64,000 nt of DNA from positions 108,229,222 to 108,293,221 of the forward strand of contig NC_059075.1 in NCBI RefSeq assembly GCF_020497125.1, in the 5' to 3' direction. The position numbers and the translations under genes are program-made. Source of the stretch: Mauremys mutica. Lineage: Eukaryota; Chordata; Testudines; Geoemydidae. Shown here in pieces: positions 1 through 11,654 of the stretch (its first letter is position 1; every line of letters starts with the position of its first letter). The notes beneath the pieces are model-generated. The model worked only from the letters and a program-made list of their open reading frames with translations. It was not told the DNA's origin and ran no database searches.

Positions 1-140
1 AAAATCTACCCACAAACAATCAAACTAAATAACTTCAATACCTACAAATTGCACATAGCTATGCTACGACTATGCGCATAAACAAGCTATGCAAAAACGA
101 GTCTGTACGACTGTTACCCTCCCACAGATTACAATCACAG

Positions 141-246
141 ATAACTGTCTCTTATTAGATGTTTGTACAGCACCCGGCACAAGGAGGCCATGCTCAGGTT
201 GAGGCCTCTTGGTGCTACCACGATATATATTCAATAATAATTTCAA
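141..246 (+). repeat. MIR/CORE-SINE-type 3' tail
   Basis: The stretch carries the recurrent phrase 'gtctctta..tgtttgtacagca' followed by 'gaggcctcttggtgctacca' and an AT-rich end. The same phrase recurs at 15480-15605, 13528-13665 and 58878-59020, and in reverse at 10596-10700, 20665-20925 and 36738-36985. I recognise it as the tail of the amniote MIR-type SINE seen in reptiles. It is a diverged, inactive relic. Confidence 0.6.
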
Positions 247-1690
247 ACAAGACAACATTTGGTTTGGGTTCAGTTCTAGAGATGGGCAAAATATTGTGAG
301 AAGGGTGCGTATTTTGCCAAGTCCTTTTGCCTCTATTTCTAATAATGATAAGGTCTATTATGCTTTAAGAGTCACAGTCCTAGAGCTTTGTATCATTGAG
401 CATGTTATAATGGAGAGGTGAAGAGGAGGAGGAGGGGTGTCTTCAATAAAAAAAGCTGTCTTTCCCCAAACTGCCAGCAGGGGTCATGCGTGTGACAGCA
501 GCAACCCGTGTAACAGCTGCCACGTCCTCTCAATTCTTCAGGGGAAAGGGCTCATTGATCTAAGCAGGTCTTTTCCAGCTCTAGCTATCATGAGTCGAAA
601 TCTTCCCCATCTCCACCTCCCACCTCTCACCTCTCACCCATTCTCTGTGTGTGGGGACTCTCTCATTTAAAAAAATGAGATGTTTATTGGAGGGTCATTG
701 CACATGGGGAGTGGGTGAGAGGTGGAGATGGGGAAACGGAGTGCCACAGTGAGCGACACTCATGGAGGATGAAGATTGTTTTCTCATATGTCTCCTCCAC
801 TCTCCCCACCCCTCTCTTTGAGTGGGTGGGCTTTTTGCAGTGCCAATTAACTCCATGCTGAGGTAAGGCTGGGGGGGGACAATGCCTGGGGTCCGCCATC
901 CAGCCCACCATAGCACTGTCACCTTCCATTAAGCAGCTGCCGGTTCACATGGGAAGAGGGAAAAGCCAGCAACTTGTTTGGTTTTCTTTTTTTCGTGGGC
1001 ACTTCACTACTTCAAAGGCTTTCCTTCAATTCACCGAGGTCAGAGGGTAAAGGTCAATGGGCGCAGTTTGACCTCTCTTTCACCTCCACCTTAAAAGGGA
1101 GACACACAGAAAAAGAAAAGGAGAAGAAGAAATTCTGGCAAACACTTTTATCCTCTAATCTTTCATCTCCACATTGTTGCTAAAGCTTTGTCTGAGGAGA
1201 CAATGCACCCTTCAGAATCTGACACTTCCACATTGAACTCTTCCTCCTCATCTTCAAGAAGTAAATAAAACTAAACACCAAAACCAAAAAAGCCTCAAAA
1301 TTGCAGATGAGGGGGAAACAGGCATTATTGTTCGAGTTCCAGACCAACATGTGAAAAATGCATTTTTTTTTCTTTAAAGACAGCATTGTTTTATTACATT
1401 TTTTTTTATTTCTGATCACCAGCCCTGGGGCATTGAGGAATAAGTTAAAGTTTCAGAAAGCTCTCCACAGCTGGTGATTATATCCCTTGCAGTGTGTACA
1501 AAGACATTGAGAAAGCAGCAGAGAAAGTAAACAGTATCACTTCTGGGGATGGTGCGGGGTGGGGAGGGGGGAGAGGTGGGGAGAAGAGGAAGAGGAGAGC
1601 AGCAGATGAAATTTAAACTGGCAGACAGCCCAGCCGCCAATTTAAAACAATACAGCTAGAGAAAGCCAAGAAGGAAAGAAAAACAGAGAG
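247..1690. other. No gene seen; unassigned single-copy-looking DNA
   Basis: No ORF here resembles a known protein. The stretch holds the inverted repeat at 603-735, a cluster of AGGTCA-type half-sites at 1037-1074 and purine-rich tracts near 1560-1600. Some of it could be conserved non-coding sequence, which only an alignment to other amniotes would show. Confidence 0.4.
603..735. repeat. Imperfect inverted repeat with AT-rich centre
   Basis: The left arm (603-640, starting ttccccatctccacctc) pairs with the right arm (711-735, gtgggtgaga then ggtggagatggggaa). The centre has a second small palindrome, 'tctcattt..aaatgaga', at 661-680. The left arm has an internal duplication of the cacctctcac unit, so pairing is staggered. 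It could be a foldback element or a mutational duplication. Confidence 0.6.
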
Positions 1691-1701
1691 GAGTGTGTGT
1701 G

Positions 1702-1722
1702 GAGAGAGAGAGAGAGAGAGAG
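1702..1722. repeat. (GA)n microsatellite
   Basis: An uninterrupted run of GA dinucleotides lies inside a longer purine-rich stretch that also has a short GT run just upstream. Confidence 0.9.
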
Positions 1723-1933
1723 GGATGAGACCTCCAGCAAAGGATTTGAGCATCATCTTTGGGGGTCCACCAGCCAGCAGATTAGATTACAGGGCTAGGC
1801 TTCAGGGGGCCACATTCTTCTTTCGTTATGTAATGTGTATATGTGTGTTTTTAATTGAATTGGCAAAGCTCAGCTGTTTACCTCTCGCAGGAACTATGAA
1901 AGGAAGGCACGGGGTCTGGAAACAGCAGTCAAC

Positions 1934-2010
1934 GTGGCTACATCTACATTACAAGCTAGTACGTGTGTGGGGGAAATTACACCCTTGTTTTATAGTGTAG
2001 ACATAGCCAC
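1934..2010. mobile_element. 77-bp MITE-like element with terminal inverted repeats
   Basis: The left end 'gtggctacatctacatta' is the near reverse complement of the right end 'tagtgtagacatagccac', with three mismatches over about 18 bp. The core 'tctacacta' matches the ends of the larger elements at 13173, 15006 and 46435. This looks like a very short deletion derivative of that MITE group. No target duplication is evident. Confidence 0.55.
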
Positions 2011-3040
2011 AGACTAGTCTCCTCGGTGTCCATGGAAACAAACGAGAAACTACAGTGGAGAGTTGGGTCAAACCCCACTTTCTGATCCCATCTCAGATGG
2101 TATAATTCAGGTTTCATCTACACTGGCCTTTCAACAGACTTTGCGAACTGTGCTCAAACACCACTTGAAGAGAGTTCCAAATTAAACCAGCTTTTCACAT
2201 GCTTCAGCCCACCAACCTACATGAAACCAAATTGTGTTGGTGTCACATACAGGTAGCATTCTATAGCTTTATAAAATGGTTTTGCCTGCCCACCCCATGG
2301 GACCTAGACTAGATGATGGTTTGGCCCTATTCCCATTGGCCAGCCAAACCTATGTTCAGTGATCTGAGCCCCCTGTGTGGACTGGACCTCAGGCTGGCTA
2401 TAACTCAATTTTCACCTCCCAGAATAGGTCTTGCTAAATAGGATCTTTCCAGGTCAGATTGACCTGAAGCTCAGTGAAGAAGACTGAGTCATCCCAGCAT
2501 GGGGCAGGGGTGGGTGGGGGGATTCTGGATCCTCCATCCTTCCTAGGACTAATAAGCCCTTCTTTATGGATAGCTGTAGGTGGACCTCGCAGGAAATTAA
2601 TTAGGAAGGTTTATAACAGGGAGAGTTCCTTAAAAGGACCAAGCTATTCTGTGCTTTTGGTCACCTTTCCAGCAGTCTGCTAGGTTTCACACCAGCATGA
2701 ATCACATATCGTGGAGGTTGATGTGTCCTTTAAAATGCTCCAACAACTGCTCCCACCAAACCCCACCCCCTTCTCACCCACATGAAGCAAATCTAAACCA
2801 TGGCTGTAAATGCTGAGGAAAGAGCATTGCTAAACTTTCAGACTTGCAAGGGATTCAGCCACAAAACTACATTGGTCTGAACCTCAAAAGTTTGTTGGTT
2901 GTCTTATATTCAGTTAAAAACCCAGTGTTTTGGGTGTTGAAACTTATTATTTATTTGTACTTCAGAAACATCTAGATACACGCACATATGGCAGGGCTGT
3001 CTGTTACTCTCAAAATAGAGAAGAAAGAGAGGGTAGTAAA
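2011..3040. other. No gene seen
   Basis: No recognisable coding sequence. The phrase 'ggtttcatctacactggcctt' near 2110 may be another fragment of a MITE end. Confidence 0.35.
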
Positions 3041-3150
3041 ACTGAGGCACAGAGAGGGAAAGTGACTTGCCCAAGCTCACAATGAAAACCAGTGGCAGAG
3101 CCAGGCTTAGAACCCATGTCTCCTGACTGCCAGCCTACTCACTGGACACC
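3041..3150 (-). repeat. MIR-type SINE relic
   Basis: The plus strand reads 'actgaggcacagagaggga', then 'gtgacttgcccaagctcaca', then 'agaacccatgtctcctgact', which is the reverse of the MIR core consensus. The apparent 81-aa frame over it (3092-3337) is a repeat artefact. Confidence 0.8.
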
Positions 3151-4422
3151 ACCACCACTTTTGGAAAGGAAGGTAGGTTGCAAGACTAGCTGTTTTTTAC
3201 TATGTTTTAGAACTTTGATATTTGGAGCTGGCCGGAGCCAGGCAATGGTAAGATCAGTGACAATTATGGCAAACAATACACTTCATAAAAAGTTACCCAG
3301 ACTTTTCCAAATCTCCATAAAGGTTTGTTCAGGTTGAGTTGACCTAGTGGCTGCAACCTTGTGGCATGGCTTTCCATTGTTCCTCATGGCCATTGACACC
3401 AGGGCAAAATGGTCATATATAAAACCCTGTCTGATGAAACCAGTATCATTTCCCGTTTATTTTGCACTGCTCTAAATGACTGCACTAGATGTAGGGAAAT
3501 AAGTGATTTCAATCTGTGGTGTCCCATATTGGACACCCTATATATTGACCTGTCTGAGTGAAACTGTGGTCTAGAGGATTAGGTATCATCCTAAGGGTCT
3601 ACCATGGACTTGTTATTGATTACACTTTGGTTACCCCTTTGTAAGATGAGGGTGATGATTTTTGCCTATTTCACAGGGAGGCCTATCCAAGCTTAGATTC
3701 CGACCACACTATGTTGGATGGAAGCTGGATCCTTAGGTTCATGTTCATTGTACCTATGCCTTAGTCTGTCCCTGTCCATTTCCGAACCCCACTGAGGAGG
3801 AACCAAGCCAGTGAAGCCCACCAAAGCAGGTGCCATCAAATATTGAGCTCATAATTTCAACTCAAGGGGGTAGAGCTCAGCGTGGTGGCAGACCGTGAGG
3901 GAATACCACCCAGGGAACTATAGCCCCTTAAAATGTTAACCTCGTCTGACAGTAGTTACAGATCATTTTATTCGCAATGTTATGCCTGCATTCATTTTCC
4001 AAACTGCACAGGCACTGTGGTCCCTTGGCGGAGAATAAGAGTTTTATATAAAATGCAGCATGGGTATCAAACCCTGTATAAAGTTAGCATATATAAAGAT
4101 CTCCATCTAGTGGCAACTAGCACAAACAGCATCTGTTGTATTGGTCATATGTTTCTAGGTTCAATAAAGTTAATGAATGTATTGAAAATGGCTTCTTGGA
4201 TGCAGCGCTGAACAAAGCATGGTGCCTACTCAACACTCACAGCAATAGCGCAATATGGGAAACATGCCACTAGAATCCCAAAGGCAACCTTTTTCTTCAC
4301 TTAACGGGGTGACTAAACCACAAATCCAATTAGGATGAAGTGTGAAGAGGGCTTGAAGTGCAACTTAAAACATGCATAGGGCCTTGGGCAGGCCCTCGGA
4401 ATGGGGATGAATTTCCCCAAAC
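3151..4422. other. No gene seen
   Basis: A 92-aa frame at 3933-4211 has no recognisable domain. The phrase 'ggtcatatataaaaccctgt' near 3410 looks like a TATA motif but has no partner signals. Confidence 0.35.
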
Positions 4423-4507
4423 ATCAGCTCATCAGCTGGTGTAAATCAGCATCTCTGCTGGTTTCAGTGGAGCTGTGCTGCTTAAACTCAGCTGAGCATC
4501 CAGCCCT
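4423..4507. repeat. Palindromic repeat, 'CTCAGCTGGTGTAAAT' family
   Basis: It begins with 'catcagctggtgtaaatcag' and returns towards 'actcagctgagcatccagcc', so the two halves are roughly inverted. This is the first of about a dozen copies in the window (4690, 4941, 6280, 11123, 17713, 28671, 35011, 48027, 48716, 52803, 58160). No ORF; a probable non-autonomous foldback or MITE family whose standard name I do not know. Confidence 0.55.
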
Positions 4508-4689
4508 GAGTGATGGAACACAATTTGGTGTTAGGTAGCATCTTTCATACACTACTCAGAAGTAGCCCACATTGTTTTACAAAACAGAGAGTTAGCACTG
4601 GTAGGACAGAGAACCATAAAGCAGTGAATGTTAAGCCAAGCTACCTTAACTGAAAGTAGGTTACCTGCATACCTACAGATAGATATACT

Positions 4690-4748
4690 GGGCCAGGTCC
4701 AAGTCAATAGAGCCATGCCAATTTACACCAGTCAAGTATCTGGCTCAG
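4690..4748. repeat. Palindromic repeat fragment, 'CAGCTGGTGTAAAT' family
   Basis: The right half ('ccaatttacaccagtcaag', then 'atctggc') is clear. The left half is reduced to 'gggccagg' and 'aagtcaatagagcc'. Confidence 0.45.
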
Positions 4749-4940
4749 GATACACAACTCACTTTTCCCGCCCCCTGCCCTATGCCCCAGCTTAATCTAT
4801 TAGGCTCCACTGCCCCTATCTGAAGTTGTATTTCTTTTATTTGTTCTCAGGCTACCCTTAGCGTAAATTGAGACAGATTAAATTGGAGGAACTGACTAGT
4901 TTTCATGTTACCTTTCATTAAAAACTTTTTTTAAAAATTT

Positions 4941-5046
4941 AGGGCCAGATGCTCAGCTGGTGTAAATTAGCATAGCTCTACTGACTTCACAAATCCATTG
5001 ACTTCTATGGAGCTGAGCTGATTTACAGCAGCTGCGGCTCAGACCC
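4941..5046. repeat. Palindromic repeat, 'CAGCTGGTGTAAAT' family
   Basis: Both halves are present: 'gggccagatgctcagctggt' on the left and 'gctgatttacagcagctg' on the right. The centre is partly duplicated (ctgacttcacaaatccattgacttc), making this copy longer than the usual 85-90 bp. Confidence 0.65.
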
Positions 5047-6279
5047 CACAGCACAAGCTCAGAACAAATATTTCTACTGTTACCTGAGAAGGAAAAGAAC
5101 CCATCCTTTGGAATCCCTCTTCACTGGTAAATACCATATCCCATGGAACTTAGCTAGCAACTACAGTGGACCCTACTACCTGTGGGGTACAGACAAGCTT
5201 TCTGTGGAGGACTCCATTTACCTGCCCCCCTTCCCAATTCAGGTGAAGTTAGGCAGTGTGCGTCTTGAGAAAGGACAAATATATCAGACCTTATTTCTGT
5301 TCAAGTCCTTACACTACATTCATCACAAAAAGGCTAATTAATGGCCCACACACATCTTTCTGTTGACCTTGATGGTCTTTGGATCAGGTCTCACGTGCAC
5401 TATAATTTTCACAGCTTCAGTGAGATTTGAACCCATGTCCTTTGGGACCAGAAGCAAGGCTCATAACAGTAGACTAAGAAGCCACATAATGTAGGTCTCC
5501 AGGCAAATTTGGATGTTGAAGGTTAGCCATGATTGAGGTAAGGCAACAAAGTGCTATTTTCCCTCAGGAAAACTAGCTTTATTATCTAAAGGTTAATGAG
5601 AAATAGAAGCAAGTTAGACTAGCCAAAAGAATGAAAATAAACGGTGTGTTTTTCTCTTCCTCATTTTGCAGAAAAATGCATGGCTTTGGTTTTCCTGCAG
5701 GCAGTTGCTTCGCATCGATGTACTGTGTGGTGACTCAGACACTATTATAATCTAAGCCAAAGAGAAGGCATGTTTTATGAGATACATCTCTACCCCCGCT
5801 CCCCCGTCTTTCCATAGTGTATGCTTCCATAAGTGAGAAGAAATAGTCAAAACTTGGCACGATGGTTTTTAGTGTCTCTTGGCAAGATGTATTCTTCCTT
5901 TGCCTTCAGATCAGCAATGCAAAGGAGGGTTCTGGTTTATAGGGGCTGATTTGTAATGTCAATAGCAACATTTGCTTTTAAGATCCACATGAGAGGAAAG
6001 CAGAATATCATTCAGAAGATAGAGTTCCACACCTGCAGGGAGAGGAGCGCATGAGTCAAGATCCACAGAGAAGCAATTTTACTCCTATATAGGAAATAGT
6101 TTGAACACACCCACACTTGGGGTTCCAGCCACCGGACCCTATAGAATCAGAAATACATAGGACCCCATTTACACCACTTGCCACCATTCATGGGTAGTTA
6201 TTCACATGACTAGACCCAGTGACTTCAGTTTAAGTAAGTGCTCACCTGGTTAAGGAAGGGGTTCACACTCTGGCACAGA
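5047..6279. other. No gene seen; possible MIR fragment
   Basis: A stretch near 5410-5489 ('gagatttgaacccatgtcct', then 'agtagactaagaagccaca') may be a minus-strand MIR fragment. The rest is unassigned. Confidence 0.35.
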
Positions 6280-6388
6280 GTGAGCCCGATTCTCCCTTCA
6301 CACTGGTGTAAATTGGAAGTAACTCTATGGAAGTCAGTAGAAAGATACAGTTGTGAAACTGGTTTAAGTCAGAGGAGAATCTGGCCCA
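6280..6388. repeat. Palindromic repeat, related 'GGTGTAAAT' family
   Basis: The left half reads 'gattctcccttcacactggt' and the right half 'agtcagaggagaatctggcc', with 'ctatggaagtcagtag' in the middle. The ends match the other palindromes (..gattct / agaatctggcc), but the arms differ in detail, so this is probably a related subfamily. Confidence 0.55.
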
Positions 6389-6863
6389 CCATTGACAAAT
6401 TTGATGCCATAGCTCAGATCTGCATTTTGAACTCTGAAGCCTCTGACCATTATGAAATCTCCAAACCCCAAAAGCAAACTAAAAACAAAAATAAGACGAC
6501 TTGAGGTCCATCTCCTCAGAGTCGGCGGTTTCCAAAAAAAGAGCCGAAAGAGAAATTTTGCTGTGCTCAAAAGTGACTCAAGCTACAGGGGATTTAACGA
6601 AGTTGCCTCCCACCCACCCCTCTCCCACGCACAGATGGACTCTAGACTCAACATTTTTTTAAAATCAGGTCAAATGAAAAAGAAATCAGATGACTCAAAG
6701 TAACAAAGAAATGTATTATTTTGAGTCTAGTTATGAGAACAATTTCCTAGGAGAGATAATGTTCCCTTAGATCTTTCTCCATCTGCTCAATGCCTGTAGC
6801 ACTCTACCATGTGCCCCATATTAGGTCATAAAGGTGATGTTTCTGTTTTGCTAGGAATAACAG

Positions 6864-6912
6864 ACTGATTTTCAAATTTGGGTGCCTAATGTTAGGCATC
6901 TAAATCCATATT
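6864..6912. repeat. Palindrome 'GGTGCCTAA..TTAGGCATC'
   Basis: 'gattttcaaatttgggtgcc' is followed by 'taatgttaggcatctaaatc'; the heart is GGTGCCTAA / TTAGGCATC. A relative with the same 'gattttcaaaggc' opening is at 27055-27135. Confidence 0.5.
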
Positions 6913-6944
6913 AAGTCTGCCACGAATTGTACCTGTTCCATGGT

Positions 6945-7012
6945 TCAGACCATGGGTATTCAGCACATGCTTAAAGTTAAGCCCATGCTTAAGTGCTGCC
7001 CTGAATTGGGGT
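6945..7012. repeat. Palindromic repeat, 'AGCACATGCTTAA' family
   Basis: The core at 6961-6998 folds on itself: 'cagcacatgcttaaagttaa' against 'catgcttaagtgctg'. A longer copy with shared flanks ('ttcagacca.ggg.attcagca') is at 9138-9222; related copies are at 18634-18767 and 28570-28625. Confidence 0.65.
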
Positions 7013-7041
7013 GAACCTAATCAGAGATCCCGAGTGCCCAT

Positions 7042-8220
7042 TGTGATATTCAATATCTTGGGGGAGTGTCCTGGAACCCCCATATTCCTCATTTTTATAT
7101 AATCGAGATCTTACATATAAAGCATGCCTTGTAAGGTATCAGGGGAAAGGTTATGATCGGCTGAAAGTCATTTCTCTATCCACGTGTATATCATTAATGC
7201 ATATGAATTTATGAGAATTATGTTGTATGGTGGACACTAAAACATGCTGTAAGTTGGGGAATCAGCCAGACATTAGCTCCCCAGAGGCAACAGCAAGGAA
7301 AGTAGCCAATATCTGTGTGGGGCATCAATCAACCCATCAACAACCATTGTCCAGCAAGGGAGGTACGATGCAATGACTCACCTGCATGAGGCCACACCAG
7401 GGGAATTGCTCAGCCTTGCCTAGAGGCTCAGCAAAGCCCACCCAGACATGCCTGGACTTGTAGTTTTCCATGCACATGGATTGAGGATATCAAACAGACA
7501 GAATGGACACATACTGGGCCCTTCTCCTGCCCCCACCTATGCTGCAAGCAACTAAGACACTGAGAAGAAGACACAACTCCAACAGAGGAGATTGGCCCAG
7601 GTTTAAGGAATAAACCTGTATATTAAGGACTGTAATATCCAATGGGGTGAGAAAAGCTGCTTAATTGAGATACTGCCCAGTCTAATAGGGTTGAGAGTTT
7701 AGATTGTGTGCTTATATTTTATTTCTTTTGGTAACCAACTCTGACTTTTTGCCTATCACTTAATATCACTTAAAATCTACCTTTTATAGTCAATATATTT
7801 GTTTAATTGTTTGTCTTTACCAGTAAGTTTGTATGAAGTGTGAGGCAAATCTGCTCAGGTTTTCCAAAGGCTGGTGTATGTCCACTTTCCATTGCTGACG
7901 TGGTGAACCAATTAATAAATCTGCACTACCCATTTTGAGCAGTGCAAGATGATATATTCCTGAGGTACAGTGCTGGGAGCTGGGGGGGATTTGGCTCTGG
8001 TGCCTTTCTCTGTGTGATTCATGAGAGGCTCTGGGAGCATTCATATAATATAGCTGAGCGTGGGGCTCCACATGCCGTTGTGCTGAGTGATCACAGCTCC
8101 TGGAGGGGTTTGCTGCTGGTCACTAACAAGGCATTGTGAGAGACAGACCAGGCTGGAGAGAGTTAAGGGGGCACAGCAGTCCCATAGTTCCAGGCTGCAT
8201 CCTGGGGCGATCCCATCACA
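7042..8220 (+). mobile_element. Solo LTR of an endogenous retrovirus-like element
   Basis: The 1.18-kb segment starts TGTGAT and ends ATCACA. It is flanked by cccat (7037-7041) and cccac (8221-8225), a 5-bp target duplication with one mismatch. It contains an AATAAA-type signal near 7911-7917 ('aattaataaatctgcac') and a second 'ggaataaacctg' near 7606. I recognise the interior ('tttatataatcgagatctta', 'cttttggtaaccaactctga') as a common turtle LTR. No gag, pol or env lies beside it, so it is a solo LTR left by recombination. Orientation is from remembered family orientation plus the polyadenylation signals. Confidence 0.7.
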
Positions 8221-9137
8221 CCCACATCTTCCAGTGAACTTCTGAAACTGATGTAGGAGTCTAAAAACAGGGGTAGGTACTTCATTTTCAGGCACTATGT
8301 TTGAAAATGTTGGTGGCATCCCAGAGATATGCAAATAAGAAACAGACAGTAACTGACTGACTGACACTCAGCCAGTGAAACAAGAGATAGAAGTGTGACC
8401 TCAGATTATTCAGAACAATTCTAATTGATGAGTTAATGGTCCAGAGATCAGAAGAGTTACCTAGCAATTTCTGAAAGGTGTTTAACCCTTTCATTGGCAT
8501 CACACATACACATACACACACACACCACGGTTACATTAAGAACAGACATACTTTCCTTTAACCTTCAAGTAAAGCTGTTCCACTAAAACCAGAATGACAG
8601 TAAAAATCAAGCACCACCTCCCCACTCCAAGCAGAGCTTTCCAGTACTTGAAGTGGAAGAAAAGCCTGAGACACCATGAAATCTACTAGGGACTTTACTA
8701 CTTCCAAATTATTTGAGACAGAAGATGCTCAGATACAATGCAATGAGTGGCAGTACAAAACCCAAAGATCGAGAGATTTCTCGCTCTACCTTTTGAGCAA
8801 CAGATTGTAGGGATCTCTATAGCTCATAGGATTGGCAGCAGAATACAGAGACTTTTATCCCCAGGTTATGCATTCAAATGCCTGAGAGACCAATAGTCAC
8901 CCAACAATGTTAACATAACTGATGCTATTTGAAGGCCTATGTGAAATGAATCAGTGGTGTCAGTCCACTTTCTGGTGGGCAGATGACACTAAATTGCAGT
9001 CCAAGATGATAGCTAAAGGATTCAGTAAACACAGACAGGCATGGAACTGTTTTCTCCCTGTCTGGGACAGAGTTCATGGGTATTAGTGGGGCTTGTAATG
9101 TCACTCGGTGCTTTCTCTGTTCTGTCCTGTTACCTAC
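8221..9137. other. No gene seen
   Basis: A short (CA)n run lies at 8510-8525; the rest has no recognised repeat or coding feature. Confidence 0.35.
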
Positions 9138-9222
9138 ATGTTGTTCAGACCAGGGGAATTCAGCACATATTTAAAGTCAAGTCAATGTTTAAGTGCTGCC
9201 CCTAAATGGGGAGGGACCTAAA
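9138..9222. repeat. Palindromic repeat, 'AGCACATGCTTAA' family
   Basis: 'ttcagcacatatttaaagtc' and 'caatgtttaagtgctgcccc' form the two arms. It shares both flanks with 6945-7012, so the repeat unit is longer than the palindrome alone. It is more decayed than the 18634 copy. Confidence 0.6.
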
Positions 9223-10595
9223 ACATGTGCTTGAAGCTTTCCTACCTTCGCGTGTAAGCCAGCAATTCACAAGGGTACACGAGGCCACTCAGAAATAGTA
9301 ATTCACAACGGGTTCTGCTGGATGTAGACTGAGCACAGGCAAGGCCCCACCATTTTTACTGCCATGTCATCAAACCATGCACAGATTGGGGTTAGAGGGC
9401 AAGAAGCTGAAATCCCCTGAGACCCAGCTTCTCTCCACTGTTACTACCCCTGAGCTGCACCATTGGTGAATTACACTTCCTCATTTTCTAAGAGTAGATG
9501 TAGACAAGCGCAGTCAGATTTCTAGTGTCTCTGCCTGGATCTAACCGAGATGAATTCCATTTGACATCTAAGGATTCCTTAGAGCAGCAGCATTAGGATG
9601 CCTGGCTTTAAAGGTTTCTTTGACCAGCTTCTCTGAATCGAACATATACAACATGAAACAGGAGGGAGGGGGATAATGACTGGAGTTGTGGTTTGCAGGA
9701 TAATTGTATGCAAAAGACATGCTGCAGGAAATGGGTGTTCAATAATTCATTGCAAAGAGATCTCTCCTACCGGCACTGCCCTCCTGGCCCTATGAAAGCA
9801 AGCTGAACACTCCATCTATATTCCTTCCCTCTCCCCCAAAATATGAATTTAGTGTTGATAAATGATACCAAATGGACATTCTAGGAGGCCAGAGCCAGCT
9901 TCTTATTTGTAGAATAGGTACAAAGAGAGCAATAGCACTGCTGGCGACCTGAGAATCCCAACCAAAGTGGTTCATCCCCGTCCTGGAGGGACAACCTCTA
10001 GCAGTACAGGCTTCTCTACCAGTCAGTTACAACTCTAGTGCTGTGAACACCTGTCCACAGCCATTGAGGGCAACCAGGAAATAGTAGGGTAGCGATATGT
10101 TTACCTGGGCTTCAGAGCTGACCTGGCCCCATGAACACTTGGACGAATGCACTCTACTGCCAATCTTTCCTCTCTCGCATTGAAGGCTGCTGAGTGTGGA
10201 GCAGAAAATATACTCAGAGGTGCAGTGAAGACTCAGGAGGAGCAACCTGCTGACTGTTGCTCACGTGCACCACCGTCCACTTCTCTCTCTTGCCATCATC
10301 TAGCCAGGCTAAAGGGAAAAGGAATTCCCCTGCTCACAGGGAAGAAGATGACAATCAACCTCAGCTCCCGACTCCCCCACATGGAGGGAATGAAGAAACC
10401 AGGCCACGCCTTCACCAACACCCACCCACAGCTGGAAAAAGGAAAGGGCACAACACCAGACTCCTGAAACAAAGAATAGCATCCCTCTCCAACTCCCAAG
10501 ATTCCTCACACCCTGCAGCCAGCCTTGAGGCCCATCCCCGTCTCCACCGCAGCTGTGTGTGTGTGGACTGAGTGTATGAGGAGGACCAGGTGGAT
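9223..10595. other. No gene seen
   Basis: Several overlapping frames of 60-118 aa at 10.0-10.6 kb are unlike any protein I know. The base composition there is ordinary, with a few CpGs. Confidence 0.35.
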
Positions 10596-10700
10596 GTTTA
10601 TTGTACCGTAGCACCCAAATCCCCCCAGTCAGGGATGGGGGGGGGCCGTGCCAGGCACTGTACAAACAGCACCTGCCATAAAGGCTTATCTTTTCATTTT
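10596..10700 (-). repeat. MIR/CORE-SINE-type tail
   Basis: The plus strand reads 'tttattgtaccgtagcaccc', then 'gtgccaggcactgtacaaac', the reverse of the tail seen at 15480-15605. A G-run at 10637-10645 interrupts it. Confidence 0.65.
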
Positions 10701-11122
10701 AAGACAAGACACCACCAGCGAGTGCAAACAAAGGCTAACTGTGCACGATCTCGTGGCTCAGAATCAACACAACAGTTGAGGGTTACTATTCTTCTCTTTT
10801 TATAAATAATCCATCATTAAAATCATTTACCCAGGAGTGCCATTCAGCTCGTCCTAGTGCACTTGCACATGCACTGGGGCGAGCGGAGAGCTTGGTGGGA
10901 TAGGTTAGAACAGGGCACAAGGAATGAAGGGGTGAGAGAAGGAACACCAGATGCTGAAAGCAGAAGGAATGATATGCAAAGATCTAGAACAGTGAGAAGA
11001 GAAAGTGTGAAGTGAAGGAAGTGAAAGAAAGTTTAACCAAAGGGAAGGAGACATTTCCATTTCTAGCAAAGTATTCAATAGAAAGCTGTTGGCTAACGTG
11101 TTCCAATTAATTTGCTGCACAG

Positions 11123-11309
11123 AGGGCCAGATCCTCAGCTGGTGTAAATCAGATTAGCTCCATTGACTCCAACAGATGTGGCCCATGCTATCTAAGTTTT
11201 CTCTCTCCTTCTACAGACACTTCTTATGGGCTAGCTGGTGTTCTGTTGGCATAGCTCTGTTGATGTCAATGGAGCTACACAGATTTACACTAGATGAGGA
11301 TCTGGCCCA
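11123..11309. repeat. Palindromic repeat pair, 'CAGCTGGTGTAAAT' family
   Basis: The left part (11123-11183) is a good left half that closes early with 'gatgtggccc'. The right part (11228-11309) starts inside 'ctagctggtgt' and ends with 'tagatgaggatctggccc'. This is either two tandem copies or one copy split by about 45 bp. The 89-aa frame across it is an artefact. Confidence 0.65.
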
Positions 11310-11654
11310 AATCTCTTCCCTTTATTCTATTGCACCAGTGATATATAATGTGCCATTGTTCGAAATAAAGAGGGGACATGGGGAAGACTTCCCTGCTCCT
11401 CTCCTGATATTGCAAAGTTGGGGCCTAGTCTCTTCTCTACAATAGGGTAATTGCATTTCAAGTGAGGATTTTATAGCCAGCAAAGAGAGGCCCTGCAAAA
11501 TGATTTAGAGAAAACCACAAGTTTGGCACCAGTACCAGGATCCCCCACTCTGAGTTTGGCTGTCTGAAATGCTCAGTTGGAAAAGGAGCTCAAGTTTTTC
11601 CTCACAGGGATGTGACACTGCTGTAAGGGTTTTTCCCTCTGCCCATTGTACTCC

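Noticed and set aside
3405..3440. A promoter at the TATA-like word 'catatataaaacc'
   Set aside because: There are no CCAAT or GC boxes, no downstream ORF, and such words are frequent in AT-rich DNA.
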